In this document: piece after piece, positions 23,914 through 34,014 of the stretch
Layout: each line of letters starts with the position of its first letter
Numbering within the stretch: the first letter of the stretch is position 1
NCBI GenBank assembly: GCA_937132085.1
Contig: CAKZNV010000107.1
Span: 39,484 to 103,483 of the forward strand
DNA from: an uncultured Rubritalea sp.
GTDB lineage: Bacteria; Verrucomicrobiota; Verrucomicrobiia; Verrucomicrobiales; Akkermansiaceae
Length of the DNA: 64,000 bases
Direction of reading: 5' to 3'
Notes under the pieces: model-generated
What the model was told of the DNA's origin: nothing
Seen by the model: only the letters and a program-made list of their open reading frames with translations
The model's database searches: none
Made by a program: the position numbers and the translations under genes

Positions 23914-25896
23914 ATGAATTTCTACGAAGCTCAAGACGACGCTAGAAAAAGGACAAAGTGGCTCGTGCTCTACTTTATTCTAGCGGTGATAGGTGTCATT
24001 GTGGCGCTCTATTCTGTGTTCGGTATTTATCTGATGAATACTAGCGCTCGTTACTTTGACGAGACTACCAAGACGTATCAAACGATTGGTGGTGAGTGGT
24101 GGAATCTGGAAGCATTTATTACCATCGCTGTCGGCACTACGGCAGTGATTTTGTTAGGCAATATTTTTAAATCTCTACAGCTAGCTGGCGGTGGAGAAGT
24201 AGTGGCGAGAGACATGGGCGGTAGGCTGGTGGATCCGCATACATCAGATTTTCATGAGAAACGTCTGATCAATGTGGTGGAAGAAATGGCGATCTCTAGT
24301 GGTGTGCCAGTGCCACAGGTCTGGATGATGGATCAGGAAGCTGGGATCAATGCTTTCGCTGCTGGAACTGAGCCAGGCAATGCTGTGATCGGTGTGACCC
24401 GTGGCTGTGTCCAGCAACTCAACAGGTCTGAGCTTCAGGGCGTGATTGCGCATGAGTTTAGTCATATTTTAAATGGCGACATGAAGATGAATATGCGGCT
24501 GATCGGCTGGCTATTTGGCATCATGATGCTGTCGCTTCTGGGACAGATGTTATTTCATTCACTGCGTTTTGTTAGAATCAGGAGTAATAGCAGAGACAAC
24601 AACGGAGCAGGAATCGTCATTGCTATGTTAGCTGCAGGTGTGGCTCTGATGGTGATCGGATCGATCGGGGTGTTTTTTGCAAGAATGATTCAGGCCGCTA
24701 TTTCTCGTCAGAGAGAATATCTGGCTGATGCGAGTGCGGTAGAGTTCACCCGAGACCCTGCAGGAATAGCTGGTGCGCTGAAGAAGATAGGCGGTCAGCA
24801 AGAGGGCGCAGCGATGACGAGTGCCAAGGCTGGCGAAGCGAGTCACATGTTCTTTTCCGATGGAGGAATGTTTAGTTTCGGCTTTGCGACCCACCCACCG
24901 CTAGATGTGAGGATTTCAGCGATCGAGAAGAGCTGGGATGGTAAATTTAAGAAGACAGAGCTGCCTCCAGTGGCTGATCGTAGCGTGATGAATAGAGGAG
25001 ATGCTCGTGTCAGTGGATTTTCAGCTGGTGGCTCAACTAGCGATATTGCTAATGATGAAACGTCTGTGAATGTGCCTCGTGAGGATTGGAATCATTTAGG
25101 AGATGCATCACTAAATGACATCGCTGTAGGTGGTAAGATTTTAGCGGGATTATCGGAAGAGTGGATCTCCGCCTGTCACGATAGAGAGTATGCTCAGGCC
25201 TTAGTGTTTGGCATGCTGTTAGCGGAAGATAAGGCTTTGAAAAAGGGGGAGGTTTCCTTCTTGAGAAAAACAGCGGGAGATTCAGCTGTAGAGCTGGCTC
25301 TTCAGTGGCAAGATGAGTTAGCTGAAATACATAGTTCTAAAAAGATCGCTTTGTTAGATCTTTGTATCCCTACTTTACGAAGACTCACTATGCCTGAGTA
25401 TGAGAGATTCATCGAGATCACCAGATGGCTAATTGCTAGCGATGGTGAAGTCGATATTTTCGAATACATGCTGCAGAAGGTGTTAGAGAGACATTTGTCA
25501 TCGCACTTCCTCAGACATGGTAGTGTGAGAGTGAAATACAACAAGCTTTCTAAGGTGTCGCACGAAGCGAATATTCTACTTTCGACCTTGGCTGGTATAG
25601 GAGCAAGTAACGAATCTGATCTTAAAACTGCATATCAACAGGCCACTCAGGAGATTCAGTATGAGCTTGGTGGTGATTTGCAAATTCTGCCACCAGAGGA
25701 ATGTGGGCTTGGTCAGGTGAATGAGGCGCTAGAGAAGCTAGAGCAGACTTCATCGCTCGTCAGAAAGCAACTCATCCATGCCTGCGGCTTAGCCGTGATG
25801 CATGACGGAGTGTTAGAGAGCCGAGAAGCGGAAATGCTTAGAGCCGTAGCAGATGCGATGGGCTGTGCGATTCCTCCGTTTGTGAAAGCTTCTTAG
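23914..25896 (+). CDS. M48 family (HtpX-like) membrane metallopeptidase
   Basis: A 660-aa zinc peptidase. Two N-terminal TM helices (VLYFILAVIGVIVALYSVFG and FITIAVGTTAVILLGNIF), the zinc motif LQGVIAHEFSHILNGD (HExxH), two more TM helices, then REYLADASAVEFTRDPAGIAGAL supplying the third ligand. The region from ~residue 400 is a helical extension (TerB-like arrangement: WLIASDGEVDIFEYML, HACGLAVMHDGVLESREAEMLRAVADAMG) not present in HtpX. It probably degrades damaged membrane proteins. Downstream partner of LemA. Confidence 0.88.
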   Translation: MNFYEAQDDARKRTKWLVLYFILAVIGVIVALYSVFGIYLMNTSARYFDETTKTYQTIGGEWWNLEAFITIAVGTTAVILLGNIFKSLQLAGGGEVVARDMGGRLVDPHTSDFHEKRLINVVEEMAISSGVPVPQVWMMDQEAGINAFAAGTEPGNAVIGVTRGCVQQLNRSELQGVIAHEFSHILNGDMKMNMRLIGWLFGIMMLSLLGQMLFHSLRFVRIRSNSRDNNGAGIVIAMLAAGVALMVIGSIGVFFARMIQAAISRQREYLADASAVEFTRDPAGIAGALKKIGGQQEGAAMTSAKAGEASHMFFSDGGMFSFGFATHPPLDVRISAIEKSWDGKFKKTELPPVADRSVMNRGDARVSGFSAGGSTSDIANDETSVNVPREDWNHLGDASLNDIAVGGKILAGLSEEWISACHDREYAQALVFGMLLAEDKALKKGEVSFLRKTAGDSAVELALQWQDELAEIHSSKKIALLDLCIPTLRRLTMPEYERFIEITRWLIASDGEVDIFEYMLQKVLERHLSSHFLRHGSVRVKYNKLSKVSHEANILLSTLAGIGASNESDLKTAYQQATQEIQYELGGDLQILPPEECGLGQVNEALEKLEQTSSLVRKQLIHACGLAVMHDGVLESREAEMLRAVADAMGCAIPPFVKAS

Positions 25897-26040
25897 TGAT
25901 GAGAGGAACTCAGACGGAGAACTTTTTTAGATAGAAATTACAGAATTAATCAGAATTTTTGTGCACGATGGAACTTGTGGATTTGTGTTTTGCTTAGACT
26001 TTATTCTTTCCCTTTTTCCTTTCCCCACTAATTTAAACCC

Positions 26041-27411
26041 ATGTCTTTTGAACTTCGTTTGAACCCTGTGACTCGTTGCTTGTTGAGTCTGCTAAGTGCT
26101 GGCTTGGCTATTTTTGCGTTTCCTCCATTTGGGATTTGGCAGTTGGTTTTGGTGGCTTGGATTCCGTTGTTCTTTGCGATTCGTGGGCTGAGTGCTAGGG
26201 CTGCTTTTTATGTGGGATTGTTGCAGGGCTTCGGCTTGTATGCTGTGACTCTTTCTTGGATGTGGCTACTGTTTGGTCCTACTGCTATTGCGCTTTGGTT
26301 GATTCTTTCTTTGTTTGTGGCCTTGGCTTGTAGTCTGATGGCTGGACTGAATCTTAGGAAGGTTTCGGGTGTCTTGCTTGGTGCGTCGGCTTGGGTGGGA
26401 TGTGAGTTTTTTAGATCAGAAATTTATGCGTTACATTTTCCGTGGATGACTCCCGGGGTGGGAATGAAGCCGTCGTATCTTGATTCGATTGTTGGGGTGT
26501 ATGGTGTGAGTTTTCTGATTATTCTGTCGGCTTTATTGATTGTGGGTAAAGGGCGCATGAAGTTGATCGGAGTAGGGGTAGTGATCGCTGTTTTCGGAGC
26601 GACTTTTATTCAAAGAGGGATTCCGAAAAATGCAGTGATCAATGTATTGGCGATGCAGAATGAACATGCTCACCATATTGAGAAACTCAAATTTACCAAA
26701 GAAGAGATGGCTAAGAGTGAGGAGCAATTTGATGTGGTATTGTGGCCAGAGATCTCAGTAGAAGGTCTGGTGTTAGAGAGGGAATCTGTTCGTGAGAGAG
26801 TCGATGAATTTTCTAATGAACATGAAGGGATTTTCATCTTCGGGTCGTATGTGACTGCGAACGAGACTGAGAAATACAATACAGCACTGACGATGCAGAA
26901 AGGTGGAGTTTTGGGGATGCATTTTAAGAATAGACCTGTGCCGTTGTTTAATGATGGCAAGAAGGGGACTGAGGCGAAGGCGATAGATACGCCGATTGGT
27001 AGGATTGGGACACCGATCTGTTTTGATTGCGACCATGAGAGTGTGATCCGTAGAATGGTGGCTGATGGAGCGGAGTTGATTTTAGTTCCGAGTCTCGATG
27101 CTATCAGCTGGACGGAGCGTCAGCACTTGCAACATGCCGAGCTGTTCCGTCATAGGGCGGCTGAGAATCATCGATGGATCGCTGTCGCAGCGACATCTGG
27201 GATGACTCAAATTATTGACCCTACTGGGAATCGAGTGCAGAATATACCTTTAATGGAGCCAGGCTTCATGAAGGGAGCTGTCGGCTTAGTGACTGGGCGC
27301 ACGTTTTATAATCAATACGGATGGCTCATAGGCTGGATCTGTATGGGAGTGACTGTGTTGGTGTTGGTTAGAGCGTTGGTCTTAGGGGTTATCAACAAGT
27401 TTAAGTCGTAA
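26041..27411 (+). CDS. lnt: Apolipoprotein N-acyltransferase
   Basis: A 456-aa inner-membrane enzyme with about seven TM helices and a periplasmic nitrilase domain. The catalytic triad residues are visible: Glu in VVLWPEISVEG, Lys in GMHFKNRPVPLFND and Cys in IGTPICFDCDHES. It adds the third acyl chain to the N-terminal Cys of lipoproteins. Several lipoproteins with lipoboxes lie nearby. Length is slightly shorter than the E. coli enzyme (512 aa). Confidence 0.9.
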   Translation: MSFELRLNPVTRCLLSLLSAGLAIFAFPPFGIWQLVLVAWIPLFFAIRGLSARAAFYVGLLQGFGLYAVTLSWMWLLFGPTAIALWLILSLFVALACSLMAGLNLRKVSGVLLGASAWVGCEFFRSEIYALHFPWMTPGVGMKPSYLDSIVGVYGVSFLIILSALLIVGKGRMKLIGVGVVIAVFGATFIQRGIPKNAVINVLAMQNEHAHHIEKLKFTKEEMAKSEEQFDVVLWPEISVEGLVLERESVRERVDEFSNEHEGIFIFGSYVTANETEKYNTALTMQKGGVLGMHFKNRPVPLFNDGKKGTEAKAIDTPIGRIGTPICFDCDHESVIRRMVADGAELILVPSLDAISWTERQHLQHAELFRHRAAENHRWIAVAATSGMTQIIDPTGNRVQNIPLMEPGFMKGAVGLVTGRTFYNQYGWLIGWICMGVTVLVLVRALVLGVINKFKS

Positions 27412-27418
27412 TCTTATG

Positions 27419-27591
27419 CCGTGCCTTCAGCACGGTGTGATAACGGGGCAGGTTCCTAGGAATAAATTCCTAGGCTTTGGTTGTTAGATCCCTTCAGGAT
27501 TATTTTGTCTCCTTAAGGGAGAATAGGTGCAAAGCCCAGTGTTTTAACGCTGGGTTAGAATCGTTATTACATAACTGTGCTGAAGGCACAG
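27419..27591. repeat. Cluster of palindromes with CTTCA/TGAAG-loop hairpins
   Basis: Five hairpins in 170 bp: CCGTGC-CTTCA-GCACGG (27419), CCTAGGAAT/ATTCCTAGG (27455), ATCC-CTTCA-GGAT (27488), CCCAGTGTT/AACGCTGGG (27535) and CTGTGC-TGAAG-GCACAG (27575). The first and last are in opposite orientation, so the whole block is an inverted arrangement. It lies between convergent lnt and dsbD and resembles a REP/BIME-type element. Confidence 0.65.
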
Positions 27592-27679
27592 CAGAGGTTT
27601 GTGCTGGTGAGTTCTAAGTATAAAAAAATGGCACACAGAAATTTCTGAGCGCCATTTGAAAGTTAGTTGTTAGTGAATC

Positions 27680-29974
27680 TTATTTAGCTTTCTCTACACC
27701 TTGTATAACGTGTTCTTGTTTCAAAGGGAAAGTAGGTAATAGAATAGCTGGTTGGTCTATGGATGATGGGTAGACTGCGTTTACTGGGATACTTGATCTA
27801 TTAAACTCTTCTCTTAACACTTTAGTAATAGCTGGGTCTTTATTGGTCCAGTCTGCCTTTAGTGCCACAACATTGTTGTCTGTAAAGAATTTCTGAAGTG
27901 TCTTAGCTGAATCTCCTGAGAACACACTGTTCTCATTAATTTTACAAGTTACTCATGTATCAGCGGTAAAGTCGACATAGACTGTTTTTCCTTCAGCTCT
28001 GTATTGAGCAACTTTTTCAGGAGTCCATTTTTCCCAGATGAAGCCATCAGCTGTAGTTAAAGCTCCTCCTGTAGATTTGTCAGGTTGAGAGTTTACAGAG
28101 TTCACCGTCATCCAAATACCAGCAATCATAAAGAGAATACTGATTGCGAACGATTTGTATCGGGTCGCTTTTGGTTTGTAAGGAACTCCCCAATGGCCGA
28201 AGATGAATAAAGCGATAGTGTAGGTGAGGAATGCTGTTAGTAGCCACATACCACCAGTTTGACCAGTGATGCTCATATAGCCTCCTAGGAAGAAGATCAC
28301 AGCTGCAAACATAGGGAATGCCATGATTTTCTTAAATGTAACCATCCACGCTCCTGGTTTAGGTAGCTTCTGAATGAGCTTCGGCATGAAGGATAGTATG
28401 AGAAACGGTGCTGCAATACCTAACCCGAAGAGTGTGAATACAAACAATGCAGGTAGAGGGCTCAAATTAGTAGCGAACCCCATAACAGGCGCTACGATAG
28501 GAGCTGAACATGGTGTAGCAATGATAGTTGTAAGCAGACCTGAGAAGAATGACCCGCTATAGCCTTTTTTCATTTGGAGATCGCCACCCACACTTGTCAT
28601 GGATGTTCCAATTTCAAACAGACCGCAGAGATTGAGACCCATAGCGAACATTACGATAAGGATGATAGATAGAAGGACTGGATTCTGCAATTGGAAGCCC
28701 CAACCAACGTCATCGCCGAGGCTTTTTAGGACAATGAGTGCTCCAGCAAGTATCCACATCGATACGAGAATTCCCAAAGCAAAAACCATACCGTGAATTT
28801 TGATTTTTGATTTATCTTCACCAGCTTGCTGAGCGAAACCTGTGATTTTTAGACCTAGCACTGGGAATACGCAAGGCATGATGTTTAGGATGAGTCCACC
28901 TAGTAAAGCGAAAGGGATCACAGTAAGTAGTGTGTATTTAGTCTCAGTGGTGCCGTCTAGTGAAATTGCTTTAGGTGATACTACTGCATTATCAGATCCA
29001 GTCTTAGCTTCTGGCTTTACCACATCTTTTATTATTTCCATTGTCGCTGACTCAGCTTTGGCTGGTGCTCCCCATTTTGAGCTAATGAAAATAGCGTGGT
29101 TGTCGCCTGAGAGTGGAGTGGATGCGCTGTAGAGGATACCGCGGATGAATTCACGAGTAGGTGGAACTTCATCTGAGAAGTCATTGCCTTTGTTTCTCGC
29201 TCCAGTGATAGTTGCTGTTTTATCAGTTACCTTGATTTTGATTGGCTTTTGAGCGTCAAGCTGGCGGTCGTATTCGTAGAAGTGGAGGTCAGCTGGAAGC
29301 TTGTTGTCTGAGACGAATGTGAGAGTGATGGTGCCATTCTCGTCTTTCGCTCCTACTTTGAGACTATCTGGGACAACGAAGGTTGGAACGTGCTTTGCTA
29401 CATAGTCACCGAGTTCAGTTGCATAAGCTGCATTTATTACGGTGGTGTCAGCAGATTTTACTGAGAAGTTATAGCTAGCCTTTTCTTGGGTGCAATTGAC
29501 TTTACAGATCTGCCAAGAAGCATCTGCTGTGAAGCTGAGGTTTGAGCCTGCTTTGAGGTCAGCTGGTGCAGTGATGGTGGTGATGAAGTAGTTAACTCCT
29601 TCGTAACCATAGGAATTTAATCCAAATGAGTCCATCTCGTGAGGAGCTGGGAAGGTGAGGGCAGAGGCGGTGAAGCCTGCTGGGAGTGTCCATTTGATCG
29701 CTGGAACCTGAGAGATGCCGATACCATCGTTAAAGTAGTAGGAGTGCCATTTCGGTGGGTGGCTGAGCTTGAGGGCTACTTTGAATGTTTCGCCAGCTTT
29801 GATGCTGTTAGCGCTGACGATGATTTCTGAGGTAGATTCCTGTGGGCCTGCATCACCAAGCTCTCCAGCTAGGTCATTGCCGCTTGCAAACGGGTCTTCA
29901 AACTGGGCGAATGCGCTGGTGCTAAGTCCGATAAAGCCTGTGAGGCCGATCAGTGTGGTAAATAGTTTTCTCAT
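27680..29974 (-). CDS. dsbD: DsbD-type thiol:disulfide reductase with selenocysteine (UxxC)
   Basis: The ORF track splits this gene at TGA 27953-27955. Read through, it is one 764-codon protein: signal peptide (start at Met 29974, RKLFTTLIGLTGFIGLSTSAFA), a DsbC-like N-terminal domain with WQICKVNCTQEK, eight TM helices (PCVFPVLGLKI and TTIIATPCSAPIVAP carry the redox Cys), and a C-terminal thioredoxin domain reading KTVYVDFTADT-U-VTCKINE. Homologues have VDFTADWCxTCK, so the UGA replaces the first catalytic Cys of CxxC. It transfers electrons from cytosolic thioredoxin to periplasmic substrates. Sec in this position would raise reactivity. Confidence 0.85.
27917..27935 (-). promoter_or_regulatory. 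Bacterial SECIS candidate in dsbD
   Basis: In the mRNA, UGAGAACA-GUG-UGUUCUCA forms a perfect 8-bp stem with a G-first apical loop GUG, starting 25 nt after the UGA. This matches the general bSECIS rule (stem-loop with a G in the first loop positions 16-37 nt downstream of UGA). Confidence 0.7.
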
Positions 29975-30133
29975 ACTGTGAAGTGTTAGTTGGCAGATAG
30001 TAACCAAAATCATTCTTTTGAAAAGGGAATGATGACTGATTAACTAATTCTTACAGGTAAACGTCTCCAACAGCGTATTTATTCCCTTTATTTTACTTTT
30101 TTAGTAAGAAATGTAGGAAATGGGCAGAGAATG

Positions 30134-31003
30134 CTAGCGAGGACGGGCGATGAGAATGCCAGCGTGTTTGTTGAACTTATTGAGATAAGCAGAGATGGTT
30201 TCATCGACGACTACTTTCTTGTAGGTAGTGGAGGCGTGCATGAAGCGAGCTTTACCATTTTCATCCTTGATGATGATGCCTACGTGGGAGCAATAACTAC
30301 CATCACCGTGTCTGGCAATGCCGATGATGTCGCCGTTGCGCAGGTCTTTTTCGATGCCAGCGACTTTTGTCTTTGGCACCATTCTAACGGTCATAGCGGT
30401 CATGCGTCTTTCCTGGGCTGCCATTTTTGGACGGAGTTCTGGGTTGTGCTTTAGGTAGCGATAATACTTCCAGAGCTGTGACATCTCATTGCACTTGTTA
30501 GGCATTTTGCTGGTAGGGAACTTTCTCGTAATATCGTAGATTGTTTTGCGTTTAGCATTATCGGTATACCACTCGGCTAGGTAGTGGATGCGGTCGAGAT
30601 AGTTGCCGTTGCATTTGCCGCCACGGTAGCGGGTGTGCTCTATCTGTTTTAGCAGATCGCTCGGTGTGTAAGATTTCTTTGGTGTTTCGAGCATTCTAGC
30701 GATGCCCATGGTGGTCTCGAAGAATGTCCAGCAGTCGAGGCCTTTGAAGTTTACTGATGGTGACTCGATGTGGTCGTCGATCTCTAGAGTGTAGGCTTTG
30801 TAAGGTGTGCCGTTGAGTTCTAGTGCTATCTTGGCCATGCGGTCGCCGATAGGGAGCTTGCGCCAGTTTTCTTTGATGGCTTTCTTGGCGATGGCGTCAA
30901 ACTTAGCTTTGCCAACGAAGGTGGTTTTTTGCGGTAGGTATTCCTTGGCTTGAAGGCTTAGTAAAGGAAAGAGAGTGAGTGTGAGGAAGAGTAGAAATTT
31001 CAT
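30134..31003 (-). CDS. DUF1460 / N-acetylmuramoyl-L-alanine amidase-like protein
   Basis: A 289-aa exported protein (signal peptide LLFLTLTLFPLLSLQA) with the DUF1460 layout of the NlpC/P60 clan: KIALELNGTPYKAYTLE, the nucleophile region VNFKGLDCWTFFETTMGIAR (DCWT) and the His region SHVGIIIKDENGKARFMHAST. Family members cleave peptidoglycan stem peptides or act as amidases. It lies head to tail with a GH25 lysozyme gene, so the two may form a cell-wall turnover pair. Confidence 0.85.
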   Translation of the reverse strand: MKFLLFLTLTLFPLLSLQAKEYLPQKTTFVGKAKFDAIAKKAIKENWRKLPIGDRMAKIALELNGTPYKAYTLEIDDHIESPSVNFKGLDCWTFFETTMGIARMLETPKKSYTPSDLLKQIEHTRYRGGKCNGNYLDRIHYLAEWYTDNAKRKTIYDITRKFPTSKMPNKCNEMSQLWKYYRYLKHNPELRPKMAAQERRMTAMTVRMVPKTKVAGIEKDLRNGDIIGIARHGDGSYCSHVGIIIKDENGKARFMHASTTYKKVVVDETISAYLNKFNKHAGILIARPR

Positions 31004-31050
31004 AATACGAGCTATATGGTAAGGGTAGAGAGGGAAGATTCAAATGAAAT

Positions 31051-31911
31051 TTACCAATCCCAAGCATAGCGATCCCAGAGTGCGTAGAGTTCTTTTCTGC
31101 TGCCGTTGAAGCCGTTGCGCTCGATGGGGCGGTTGAGTCCTGATAGGTAGCGAGGAGTTTTCCATGAACCTGCTGAGTAGTGTTTTGGTCTAGATCTGCC
31201 GCGTTCCCACTCTACGCCACCGTATTGCCAGAGTGCCCAGGTTTTCCAGACTTTGGTGGCTTTGATGAGGGATTTAGGAGTGGGGATGCCTGGGTAGTTG
31301 TCGCTATAGAGAGCTAGCCAATATGGGCATTTTCTGAGGGTGCGCTTCTGGGATGAGGTGGCTCTGCGTAGTCTGCTGCGGATGAGTTCGCCATTCTCGA
31401 TGTAAATCATCGGGTAGGTGCCGGTGAGTGATTTGATTCTGTCGATAAATCTGATCATGTGTGGGACTGAGCAGTTTGCATCAATGTCGCCAACGAGCAT
31501 GATCTTGTCTGTGCGGAGACCTCTGGAGGACTGGATTCTTCTGAGTCTGGCGATGTATCGATCCGCCTGAGCGGTGGCGCTGCTGTAGGGGGTGAGGTAG
31601 TGGTAGGTGCCGAGGAGTAGGCCTTGGCGCTCGGCACCTACTAGGAAATCGCTACATTTGGAGTCGAGTGCTGAGCCTTTTGAGCAACGAGCGATTTGTC
31701 CGAGTGCTCCACTGCGTTTGAGTGCTGCTTGGTTGAGCGGTGAATATGAGCCGCCAGAGCGCTGGACTTCCTTTGGATCATACGAGGATACGTTGATGAT
31801 CTTTGGTGACTCTCGGTAGGAAACTTCGCCGTAGGGATTGCACGAGTTGAGAAGTATTAGAGCAGTTAAAAGAAAGAGCGTGGCATAGGATTGGTGGAAT
31901 TTTTTAGACAT
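31051..31911 (-). CDS. GH25-family lysozyme-like lipoprotein
   Basis: A 286-aa protein. The N-terminus carries a lipobox (LLTALILLNSCNPYG), so it is membrane-anchored. The body fits the GH25 muramidase barrel: NVSSYDPKEV, LLLGTYHYLTPYSSATAQADRYI, IMLVGDIDANCSV (the usual DxE is DID here), YPMIYIENGELIRSRL, ALWQYGGV. Because the catalytic acid positions are partly altered (DID rather than DVE), activity is likely but not certain. Confidence 0.75.
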   Translation of the reverse strand: MSKKFHQSYATLFLLTALILLNSCNPYGEVSYRESPKIINVSSYDPKEVQRSGGSYSPLNQAALKRSGALGQIARCSKGSALDSKCSDFLVGAERQGLLLGTYHYLTPYSSATAQADRYIARLRRIQSSRGLRTDKIMLVGDIDANCSVPHMIRFIDRIKSLTGTYPMIYIENGELIRSRLRRATSSQKRTLRKCPYWLALYSDNYPGIPTPKSLIKATKVWKTWALWQYGGVEWERGRSRPKHYSAGSWKTPRYLSGLNRPIERNGFNGSRKELYALWDRYAWDW

Positions 31912-32031
31912 AACGAGGTAGCAGTCGAAGTGGAAACTTAAGAGAAGTTGAAATTATAGCATTTCAATTTAATGATAGGAATAAGGAATCTAAAGAATTG
32001 TAAAATAATTTTTAATCGTGAAAATAGGTGG

Positions 32032-33000
32032 ATGAAGATCGTATTTTTAGATGAGAGCACATTGCATAGTGGTGAGATGGATTTGTCTGGGCTGGCTGAG
32101 TTTGGTGAGCTGACTTGTTATCCTGTGACTGGTGCTGCGGAGGTGCTTGAGCGTTGTCTGGGGGCGCATACTTTGATTTCTAACAAGGTGGTGTTAGATG
32201 AGGCTACGATTGCTCAGTGCAGTGAGCGTGGACTGAAACAGATTATTTCTTGTGCGACTGGGGTGAATCAGATCGATGTGGTGGCTGCGAAGAAGTATGG
32301 AGTGACTGTGCAGAATGTGGCTGGTTATAGCACGGAGGCGGTGGCTCAGCATGTTTTCGCAATGATTTTGAATCTCGCTACTAAGGTGCATTTGTTTGAT
32401 AAGGATGCTAGGAATTGGCCAGAGTATCCGATCTTTACATCTCTGGAGTATCCTATCTTTGAACTTAAGGGGAAGGTGTTAGGAATTGTTGGACTCGGAG
32501 AAATAGGTAGAGCTGTGGCTAGAGTAGGCATGGCATTTGGTATGCAGGTGCAGGCTTTAGCTAGGGGAGAGAATCAAGCGGGGCAAGTATCTGAAACGGG
32601 TGTTGAGCGTGTGACTGAAGAGGAGTTCTACGCTACTTCTGATGTGATTTCTCTGCACTGTCCGCTGACTGAGACTACACAGGGGATGATCGATAGAGCG
32701 AAGCTGAAGTCGATGAAGTCCAGAATTGTTCTGATCAATACAGCGAGAGGACCGTTGATCGTAGAGGAGGATTTGGCGCAAGCCTTGCGCTCCGGAGAGA
32801 TCGCCGCTGCGGGACTGGACGTGCTTTCTACTGAGCCTCCAGCTGCTGATAATCCCTTGATAAATTATAAAGGCGATAATCTCATGCTGACTCCACACAC
32901 TGCTTGGAGTGCGCAGGAAGCCAGAGTGAGGCTTTACAATGGACTCTTAGAGAACCTCGAAAGTTATCGTTCGGGCTCGCCTAAGAATCTGATTTGTTAG
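32032..33000 (+). CDS. D-2-hydroxyacid dehydrogenase (glycerate/phosphoglycerate dehydrogenase-like)
   Basis: I start at Met 32032 (MKIVFLDESTL, 322 aa) since the 20 residues before it have no family counterpart. Domains: the catalytic part with ISCATGVNQIDVVAAKKYGV, the NAD loop LGIVGLGEIGRAVARVGMAFG (GxGxxG), then DVISLHCPLT, SRIVLINTARGPLIVEEDLAQAL with the catalytic Arg, GLDVLSTEPPAADNPL with Glu and PHTAWSA with His. It reduces or oxidises a 2-hydroxy acid, perhaps hydroxypyruvate/glycerate. Confidence 0.88.
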   Translation: MKIVFLDESTLHSGEMDLSGLAEFGELTCYPVTGAAEVLERCLGAHTLISNKVVLDEATIAQCSERGLKQIISCATGVNQIDVVAAKKYGVTVQNVAGYSTEAVAQHVFAMILNLATKVHLFDKDARNWPEYPIFTSLEYPIFELKGKVLGIVGLGEIGRAVARVGMAFGMQVQALARGENQAGQVSETGVERVTEEEFYATSDVISLHCPLTETTQGMIDRAKLKSMKSRIVLINTARGPLIVEEDLAQALRSGEIAAAGLDVLSTEPPAADNPLINYKGDNLMLTPHTAWSAQEARVRLYNGLLENLESYRSGSPKNLIC

Positions 33001-33010
33001 AGTTAGGAGC

Positions 33011-33238
33011 TTAGTGTCCAGGTCTGTAAGTTGTTTGTGGAACCGCTGGTGCTGTTGATTTAGGGATGTTTGGCACTGGCTTAACTGCCGGTTCTGGGAG
33101 AACTTTGTTTACTACGTTGCCGATGGCGTTACCTGCGTTGGTGAAGCCGTCGCCTATAGGATCAGTAGACTGGTGGGATACGCAGTTAGCGAGGCTTAGC
33201 AGGGAGAGGGAGGCGATGAGTTTGATAGTTGTTTTCAT
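33011..33238 (-). CDS. Small Pro-rich lipoprotein
   Basis: A 75-aa protein with a lipoprotein signal (IKLIASLSLLSLANC, lipobox LANC) and a mature part rich in Pro, Val and Asn (NAIGNVVNKVLPEPAVKPVPN). It is probably anchored to a membrane leaflet by Lnt-processed lipid. No domain is recognised. It is convergent with the dehydrogenase gene. Confidence 0.6.
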   Translation of the reverse strand: MKTTIKLIASLSLLSLANCVSHQSTDPIGDGFTNAGNAIGNVVNKVLPEPAVKPVPNIPKSTAPAVPQTTYRPGH

Positions 33239-33600
33239 GTGGAGGTAGGCTAGCTGTTAGTGTGTGGAGTGGGCAAGTGGTTTTTTTAATACAGAATTTT
33301 CAGAATGGGGGAGAATTTACAGAATTTTGCTTGGGTTGATTAGGTGGTGGTTGATTTTTTTCGACAGAATTTACATGATTTACAGAATTTTTGTGCACGA
33401 TACAGCTAATTCAACATTGGCTATACAACATTTACTATTTTTTGACCACGGAATAGCACGGAATTCACGGAACCGGGTTGATTGAGCGGAACCAGCATGA
33501 TGGAGGGATTTACTGACTGACTCATTAACTAGCAAGATACGCTTGCTTGGTGGGGAATGGGAATTATGGTGTTGAGGTGATTGTAGATAGAATAATTCTT
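33239..33600. repeat. Gene-free region with degenerate ACAGAATTT / CACGGAAT repeats
   Basis: Holds TACAGAATTTTCAGAAT, TTTACAGAATTTTG, and ACAGAATTTTTGTGCACGAT (33382-33401), then CCACGGAATAGCACGGAATTCACGGAACC near 33442-33470 in staggered copies. The GTGCACGAT module recurs near 25960 and 52866. No gene is visible; the repeats look like decayed copies of one mobile or hypermutable intergenic sequence. Confidence 0.55.
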
Positions 33601-33954
33601 ATGGTGTATGGCTTGGTGTTGCTGTTCTTCTGGGGGAGTGCGTATGGGCTGGCTAAGGATCGTGCTCGACGTGGAGTTTCTCTTGGGCGAGCTACGACAT
33701 TTTCTCTTTCTTTTATTCTGGGGGTGACTTTAGCGCTTATGTTAATCATCTATGTTTTACTCAGGTCAGGAGTGGGGAGCGGTAATATTGGAACGGTATT
33801 ACTTGAGTTTGTAGGCTATGTTGGAGAATTAGTCTTTTTAGAATGGAAAACGTCAGTAGTTCTACTTGGAATGTTGATGAGTGCTTTATTGGGGGCTTAT
33901 TTTGGGATGAAGCTGTATCATGAGGTGGATAAGGACTACGTGGAGCCAGAGTAA
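33601..33954 (+). CDS. Small membrane protein, function unknown
   Basis: About 117 residues from Met 33601; the track's TTG 33547 start is less likely. Three hydrophobic segments are visible (VYGLVLLFFWGSAYGLA, FILGVTLALMLIIYVLL, VVLLGMLMSALLGAYFGM), with RARRG in the loop between the first two. The C-terminus is acidic. No family recognised. It precedes purD by 60 nt in the same direction, but no functional link is apparent. Confidence 0.5.
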   Translation: MVYGLVLLFFWGSAYGLAKDRARRGVSLGRATTFSLSFILGVTLALMLIIYVLLRSGVGSGNIGTVLLEFVGYVGELVFLEWKTSVVLLGMLMSALLGAYFGMKLYHEVDKDYVEPE

Positions 33955-34014
33955 AGTGACATGAGGTGATTACAGCCTTGACCATATTTAGGTGCTCGGC
34001 TTGACTTCTTTTAT

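Noticed and set aside
28374-29981. Several plus-strand ORFs (60-100 aa) over dsbD
   Set aside because: They are shadow frames of the minus-strand DsbD gene with no start signal or domain.
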